Shown here in pieces: positions 25,201-28,754 of a stretch of DNA of 28,754 bases. Source of the DNA: JACZWL01 sp046756445 (GTDB taxonomy: Bacteria > Pseudomonadota > Gammaproteobacteria > Steroidobacterales > Woeseiaceae); assembly GCA_046756445.1 (NCBI GenBank), contig JBHHWI010000028.1:1-28754 (forward strand), in the 5' to 3' direction. The notes beneath the pieces were generated by a model. That model worked only from the letters and a program-made list of their open reading frames with translations, was not told where the DNA came from and did not search any database. A program made the translations under genes and the position numbers. Position 1 is the stretch's first letter, and each line of letters begins with the position of its first letter.

Positions 25201-25906
25201 GATCGGCGGCCGCTACGCCTATGTCATCGCGCACAGTGGTCTGGTCATCGTAGATCTCGATGATCCTCTATCGCCAGCGGTTGCCTCGACGGTGTCATTG
25301 AATGACGCGAGAGCATCAGCGCTGCAGTTCCGCTACCTGTTCGTAACGGACGCCGACGGACTCCGGGTCATCGACGTCACCCATCCCGAATCCGCAGAAC
25401 TGATTGGCGATACGCTCGTGCCGATGCGTAACGCGCAAAGAGTCTATGTCGCCAGAACCTATGCCTACGTTGCGGCCGGGAGTCAGGGCCTGGCGATCGT
25501 CGATGTCTGGAAGGCGGAGCAACCCCAGCTGGTCGAGTTCTTCGACGCAAACGGTCAGATCGTCGATACGCGTGACGTCGTCGTCGCCTCCACGAACGCG
25601 ACGCTTTTCGCCTACCTGGCTGACGGCAGTGGAGGCTTGAAAGTACTGCAGCTGACATCGCCCGATTCCCAACCAAATTTTTACGGCTTCAGCCCCGCAC
25701 CCCGCCCGGAGCTGATCGCGACTTATCCGACCAGGAGCGCAGCATTGTCACTTTCGAAAGGCCTCGATCGGGACAGGGGAGTTGACGAGACCGGCGGGCA
25801 GATCGCTGTCTTCGGCCGCAAGGGTTCGCGTCCACTGAATCGCGACGAGATGCGGAGACTGTATCTCGATGAACAAGGTAATCCATGGTATGTGCGAGAT
25901 GAATAG
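22205..25906 (+). CDS. Decaheme c-type cytochrome with C-terminal LVIVD beta-propeller
   Basis: The 1233-residue exported product has a signal peptide (about 1-20, ending LANA). Ten CxxCH motifs run from Cys 53 to Cys 771: CVSCH, CTDCH, CGACH, CASCH, CMVCH, CADCH, CKDCH, CYTCH, CAGCH and CSNCH. Many additional His (for example HMHQP) could serve as distal ligands. From about 860 to 1155 there are five to six LVIVD-type repeats (GVTVYDV, GLILIDI, GLVIVDLDDP, GLRVIDVTHP, GLAIVDVWK, GLKVLQL), which should close a beta-propeller used in binding. There is no lipobox, so it is periplasmic or, if exported further, extracellular. It could be the largest electron carrier or the terminal substrate-binding unit of the cluster. 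GTG start at 22205, four bases after the previous stop. No catalytic motif of a known reductase is seen. Confidence 0.9.
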   Translation: MATRITLIALSVVMCRLANAAEEEHAREIDYPFYPPAPHEQTQAEADSKSAGCVSCHTASDSASMHESPAVVLGCTDCHGGSPVVSVPPTPYTDESYAAARDAAHVQPRYPKSWHYPSSANPERSYTLLNRESRQYVRFVNPADYRAANEACGACHKPIIDASIRSMMATGVMLWGGAAYNNGILPFKDYILGEGYTPDGDAAIVTGSGLPPEVAKRHGVLPELHPLPAWETVKPGDVFRVFERGGRNILNLFPETGIPNVIGQIQRLEEPGRPDIRQSNRGPGTGARISVPLINIHKTRLNDPFTWFLGTNDQPGDYRSSGCASCHVVYANDRDSRHSGPYAKFGRDGESVTQDPTIPKGASGHPLRHRFTRAIPTSQCMVCHMHQPNMFLNSYLGYTMWDYESDAPFMWPERQQELSIAEKRAVLDRNPEGAAVRGKWADLDFLRNVWDLNPLLRDTQFADYHGHGWNFRAIQKRDLEGNLLDADGNIVSNDDPDKFKKAVHLSSVHVDVGMHCADCHFSQDSHGNGHIYGEVASAIEIECKDCHGTAQAYPDLKTSGPAAPPGGSDMRLMRNADGRRRFEWRGDDLVQRSVLDPEREWVLSLVKDTVDPEHDAYNEKAARAKLMSANTTTRAWGLDVPYDELAHRNEEIECYTCHTSWITSCAGCHLPIEANWKTERHHYEGGTTRNYASYNPQVARDQMFMIGKRGPVNDSKIAPVRSSSALVLSSTNANRERIYIQQPPVAASGYSSQALNPHFPHTTRKTETKTCSNCHLLEDGGNNALMAQLLLLGTNFVNFVGLNAWAGLEDAVLATQVTEWEEPQAVIGSYLHRYAYPDSFQDHMKNGRVLTTAHGHSAGRANCIAMRGEYLYVAEGMKGVTVYDVANVANKGFSQRIVDAPFSALGHDPRLKTTDASCIALPTNQPVHPPRNEGQLMRDVNLEQPFHPIYNYAVITDRFEGLILIDINTFADGDLSNNFIERAVTWNPGGVLAGARHVTIGGRYAYVIAHSGLVIVDLDDPLSPAVASTVSLNDARASALQFRYLFVTDADGLRVIDVTHPESAELIGDTLVPMRNAQRVYVARTYAYVAAGSQGLAIVDVWKAEQPQLVEFFDANGQIVDTRDVVVASTNATLFAYLADGSGGLKVLQLTSPDSQPNFYGFSPAPRPELIATYPTRSAALSLSKGLDRDRGVDETGGQIAVFGRKGSRPLNRDEMRRLYLDEQGNPWYVRDE

Positions 25907-27197
25907 GAAAAGACGCTTGCTGGTCCTGACGGTGCCCGTCGTCGTCTCCGTCGCGATGAGCGCCGAGCTGCCGGACAAATCTGTCCACAAGCACATGGGC
26001 GTGGCCACCTGCGCGACGTCCCAGTGTCATGGATCCGCCGTTGCACGCGATGGCTCGAACGTCATGCAGAACGAATACGTCACCTGGACGCAGAATGATC
26101 CCCATGCAAAAGCCTACGACGTACTCAGAAACGACCAGTCCAGGGCGATTGCAGCGAGACTCGGATTGAAGTCGGCGCACAATGCAGAGGTATGCCTGGA
26201 TTGTCACGCCGACAACGTGCCTGATGAAAAACGGGGTGAAAAATTTCAGGTATCGGACGGCGTCGGCTGCGAGGCGTGTCACGGCGGCGCCGAGGAGTGG
26301 CTGTCGACGCACTACAACGTGCCCGCGGTCAGCCATACGGACAGCGTTGCAGCAGGGCTCTACCCTACAGATAGAGTCGCCGATCGGGCAGAGCTTTGTC
26401 TTTCGTGTCACCTCGGCAACAACGAAAAATTTGCGACTCACCGAATAATGGCCGCAGGCCATCCGCGATTGTCCTTCGAGCTGGATACCTTCACGGAACT
26501 CTGGAGAACCGCCGGGCGGCAACCGCATTACCGTGTCGATGCCGACTACGGAGAGCGCAAGGAAGCAGCGTCGCACAGCTACACCTGGGCCGCGGGATTG
26601 CTCGCCGAAGGCAGGCAGCGGCTGGGTCTGATCATCGACGGCGAAATTTTGGGCGAAGGCACGTTCCCCGAGCTTGCGCTGTACGACTGTCACGCCTGTC
26701 ACCGATCCATGAAATCCGCGCAATGGCGTCGTTTGCCGCGACACGGAAACGCCGGTCCGGGCAGGCCGTTCATCAACGATGGTACCTTCGTGATGATCCT
26801 CACCCTGACGCGGGCGGTGAGCCCGGGCGATGCCGGCGCGATTGCATCGGCGCTGACCGCACTGCATGTTGCGGGCGATGACACGATAAATGCGATGCGA
26901 CGTGCCGCAAGAAGTCTCGATACGGTAATTGAACAGCTTCAATCGACACTCATGGAAGACGCCATTCGAAATCGCGAGCGACAGATACTCGAGGAAATTC
27001 TGGCGAGCGGCGCAAACGGGGAGTTTCTCGATTACGTAAGCGCCGAACAGGCGTTCATGGCCGTGCAAATGCTGGCGTTCGAGTTGGATGATTCATCGCT
27101 TCAGGCGGAGCTCGACACACTGGCCGAAATGCTCAGCGATGACGAACGTTTTCGGCCGGCGCGGTTCGCGAAATTACTGCGCAGGCTCAGCGAATAG
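25899..27197 (+). CDS. Pentaheme cytochrome c554-like protein
   Basis: The 432-residue product has a signal peptide (MNRKRRLLVLTVPVVVSVAMSA, cleavage before ELP). It has five haem motifs. The first is an unusual CX4CH (CATSQCH, Cys 38 to His 44), and the others are CLDCH, CEACH, CLSCH and CHACH, a pattern seen in cytochrome c554-like families. The remaining half (about residues 270-432) is helical without Cys. It probably shuttles electrons in the periplasm. The start is uncertain: ATGs at 25869, 25890 and 25899 are in frame and all overlap the previous gene; I chose 25899 because it opens directly on a clean signal peptide. The stop overlaps the convergent DUF885 gene by 11 bases, and this is the last gene of the operon. 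Confidence 0.85.
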   Translation: MNRKRRLLVLTVPVVVSVAMSAELPDKSVHKHMGVATCATSQCHGSAVARDGSNVMQNEYVTWTQNDPHAKAYDVLRNDQSRAIAARLGLKSAHNAEVCLDCHADNVPDEKRGEKFQVSDGVGCEACHGGAEEWLSTHYNVPAVSHTDSVAAGLYPTDRVADRAELCLSCHLGNNEKFATHRIMAAGHPRLSFELDTFTELWRTAGRQPHYRVDADYGERKEAASHSYTWAAGLLAEGRQRLGLIIDGEILGEGTFPELALYDCHACHRSMKSAQWRRLPRHGNAGPGRPFINDGTFVMILTLTRAVSPGDAGAIASALTALHVAGDDTINAMRRAARSLDTVIEQLQSTLMEDAIRNRERQILEEILASGANGEFLDYVSAEQAFMAVQMLAFELDDSSLQAELDTLAEMLSDDERFRPARFAKLLRRLSE

Positions 27198-28754
27198 ACT
27201 CGACCCACTCATCGATCGCAGCATCGAGCATCGGCAAGGATACGTTGCCGTTGGCAATGACTTTGTCGTGAAAGGCCCTGATGTCGAAGGCGTCTTCCAG
27301 CCTTTCTTCCACCATGCGGCGCATCCGCTGTATCTCCAGGCTGCCGAGCAGGTATGAGGTGGCCTGGCCCGGCACGGCGATGTAGCGATCGACCTCGGAG
27401 GCGATAGCGTCGTAACCTTCAGCGGTATGTTCGAGCATGTACTCGATCGCCTGCTCCCTGGTCCAGCCCATGACGTGCAGGCCGGGATCGACGACCAGCC
27501 TTGCGGCCCGGAAAGCCTCGTTCGAGAGCATCCCCAGGCGATCCAGATCGCTGGAGTAAAGGCCCATCTCGTCCGCCAGGCGCTCGGTGTAAAGCGCCCA
27601 TCCTTCGGCCGTCCCCGACACGTACATGAATCTCAGGATCGGATGAAGATCCTCGTTAAAGAGCGCCACCGCCATTTGCATGTGATGCCCGGGGTAGCTC
27701 TCGTGAAACGCAGTCGCTTCCATGCCGGCCCTGCTGATGCCCTGCGGGTTGTAGGTGCCGACCTGGTAGATGCCGGGCCGCGCGCCGTCGGCGGAACCGG
27801 CGGAATAAAAACCGCCGCCCGAGTCCTGTTCATAGGCGGGCGACGGTTTCACGATCATCGGTGCATCCGGAACGTAGCCGAACCAGTTGCCGACCTCGGC
27901 CTTTCCCCGTTTGACCGCGGCGCGCGCATAGCGGAGCACGGCTTCCTCGCTCTCGAAGGTGTATTGCGGATCCGTGCGCAGCGTCTGCAGGAGGCCTTTC
28001 AAGTCCTCCGTGCCGAAGGAATCCCTGGCGATCCGGTGCATCTCGGCTTGAATCCGGCTCATCTCCGACAGGCCCATGCGATGAATGTCCTCCGGCGATA
28101 TTTGCAGGGACGAGTGGTAGCGAACCGACGCCTTGTAACACTCGAGTCCATTCGGATTCGCCGAAACACCGACTTCGTCTCTTCCCTCGTATTCATCGGC
28201 GAGAAAATCCCGATATCGCTTCAGGGCGGGCCTTACCTCGTCCTCGAGGACCTGCCGATACCGGTCGGCAAAGCCGGCGTCATCGGAACGGACGGCCGGA
28301 TCATAAAACGGCGATTCCTCCGTCGGGGTTGCGATCAGTGCGTCCGTCTGCCTGGTGACGGCAGCGACATTGGAATTCGCAGCCAGATAGCCATGCTCCA
28401 TTCCTTCCCGGAGGATTTCGATCTCGGTGCCCAGGTAACGGGCCACGTCAGTCAGGCGCGACAGTGCATGCACCCGATCCCCGGCCGTTGCAATCGGCTG
28501 TACGGCAAGCGTCGCCACGAGCTGCGACTGCCACCCGGTCCAGGTCGGGCTGATGTTCCACCAGTCCATGTGACAGACACGGCGCGCCGAAATGGCTTCC
28601 ATTCTCTCTCTCGCGAATTCGTAGGTAACTTCCGCAGGAGTGCCCTTGACGACCGAGACATCGACATTGCGGAGCTGATCGAGCCAGCCATCGACTCTCG
28701 CCTGCCACGCGGCAATGCTCCCGGTACTGTGGTCGCCGAAACGGTGCATCGGGG
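27187..28754 (-). CDS. DUF885-family metallopeptidase-like protein, N-terminus missing (off right edge)
   Basis: The frame is open to the right edge, so the 5' end is outside the window; 522 codons are present, while family members are usually near 600 residues. The HESYPGHHMQ motif is the signature of DUF885 proteins, thought to be zinc-dependent peptidases related to gluzincins. The upstream GMEATAFHE, the downstream GTAEGWALYTERL and the C-terminal PGQATSYLLG segment are all typical of the family. These proteins usually carry a signal peptide or lipobox at the N-terminus, which cannot be checked here. The gene is convergent with the redox operon and its last 11 bases overlap the c554-like gene. 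The substrate is unknown. No link with electron transfer is apparent. Confidence 0.88.
   Translation of the reverse strand, partial: PMHRFGDHSTGSIAAWQARVDGWLDQLRNVDVSVVKGTPAEVTYEFARERMEAISARRVCHMDWWNISPTWTGWQSQLVATLAVQPIATAGDRVHALSRLTDVARYLGTEIEILREGMEHGYLAANSNVAAVTRQTDALIATPTEESPFYDPAVRSDDAGFADRYRQVLEDEVRPALKRYRDFLADEYEGRDEVGVSANPNGLECYKASVRYHSSLQISPEDIHRMGLSEMSRIQAEMHRIARDSFGTEDLKGLLQTLRTDPQYTFESEEAVLRYARAAVKRGKAEVGNWFGYVPDAPMIVKPSPAYEQDSGGGFYSAGSADGARPGIYQVGTYNPQGISRAGMEATAFHESYPGHHMQMAVALFNEDLHPILRFMYVSGTAEGWALYTERLADEMGLYSSDLDRLGMLSNEAFRAARLVVDPGLHVMGWTREQAIEYMLEHTAEGYDAIASEVDRYIAVPGQATSYLLGSLEIQRMRRMVEERLEDAFDIRAFHDKVIANGNVSLPMLDAAIDEWVESIR

Noticed and set aside
25689..27068. Minus-strand open frame (459 codons) opposite the pentaheme gene
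   Set aside because: The plus strand has five haem motifs and a signal peptide; the antisense product has no motif.
13529..27197. Known terminal reductase such as nitrite, hydroxylamine or tetrathionate reductase
   Set aside because: No CxxCK catalytic haem site, molybdopterin protein or octaheme pattern is visible in any of the products.
1..28754. Mobile element, prophage or CRISPR array
   Set aside because: No transposase, integrase, phage structural gene or regularly spaced repeat array was seen on either strand.

Overview
The window is GC-rich, densely coded DNA. Several neighbouring genes overlap by a few bases, many starts are GTG, and nearly all products are envelope or redox proteins. 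It looks like the chromosome of a Gram-negative bacterium: there are outer-membrane barrels, a lipobox lipoprotein, periplasmic c-type cytochromes and a Slam-like protein. An uncultured marine-type gammaproteobacterium is my best guess, but the sequence alone does not prove it. I see no phage genes, insertion sequences, CRISPR array, tRNA or rRNA.

Layout. (1) Positions 1-1251, minus strand: the 5' part of an outer-membrane barrel gene that runs off the left edge, and a small SleB-like cell wall hydrolase. (2) 1252-1744: about 490 bases without a convincing gene, holding a phased direct repeat and a small hairpin. (3) 1745-3397: an ArnT/GT39-type membrane glycosyltransferase. (4) 3593-5467, minus strand: an exported oligoendopeptidase F-like M3 metallopeptidase. 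It is divergent from (5) 5573-8011, an MBOAT plus SGNH-like pair that should O-acetylate an envelope or extracellular polysaccharide. A perfect 7-4-7 palindrome lies between (4) and (5). (6) 8079-13455: a three-gene sensory/surface module made of a CHASE2 adenylate cyclase, a TPR plus barrel protein resembling surface lipoprotein assembly modulators (Slam), and a secreted FecR-domain protein whose C-terminus resembles a TbpB-type handle barrel. (7) A strong 13-bp-arm palindrome followed by a T run at 13480-13512. (8) 13529-27197: seven tightly packed, mostly overlapping genes forming an electron-transfer cluster. (9) 27187-28754, minus strand: a DUF885 metallopeptidase-like gene cut by the right edge.

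The most notable content is region 8. Its first gene fuses a thioredoxin-reductase-like FAD/NAD(P) module (without the CxxC) to two cyclic-nucleotide-binding domains and a ferredoxin domain with cysteines for four [4Fe-4S] clusters. It is followed by a five-helix membrane protein with two His-X13-His pairs (two b hemes), an FHA-TM-decaheme cytochrome, a lipoprotein with two GlcG/HbpS-type haem-binding domains, an outer-membrane barrel, a decaheme cytochrome with a C-terminal LVIVD beta-propeller, and a pentaheme c554-like cytochrome. Together they carry motifs for 25 c-type haems, and they could move electrons between the NAD(P)H or quinone pool and the periplasm or cell exterior. The nucleotide-binding and FHA domains suggest that flow is gated by second-messenger and possibly phospho-signals, and the CHASE2 adenylate cyclase just upstream is a natural source of cAMP. 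The domain calls rest on visible motifs. The assembled pathway, its direction and its terminal acceptor are inference.
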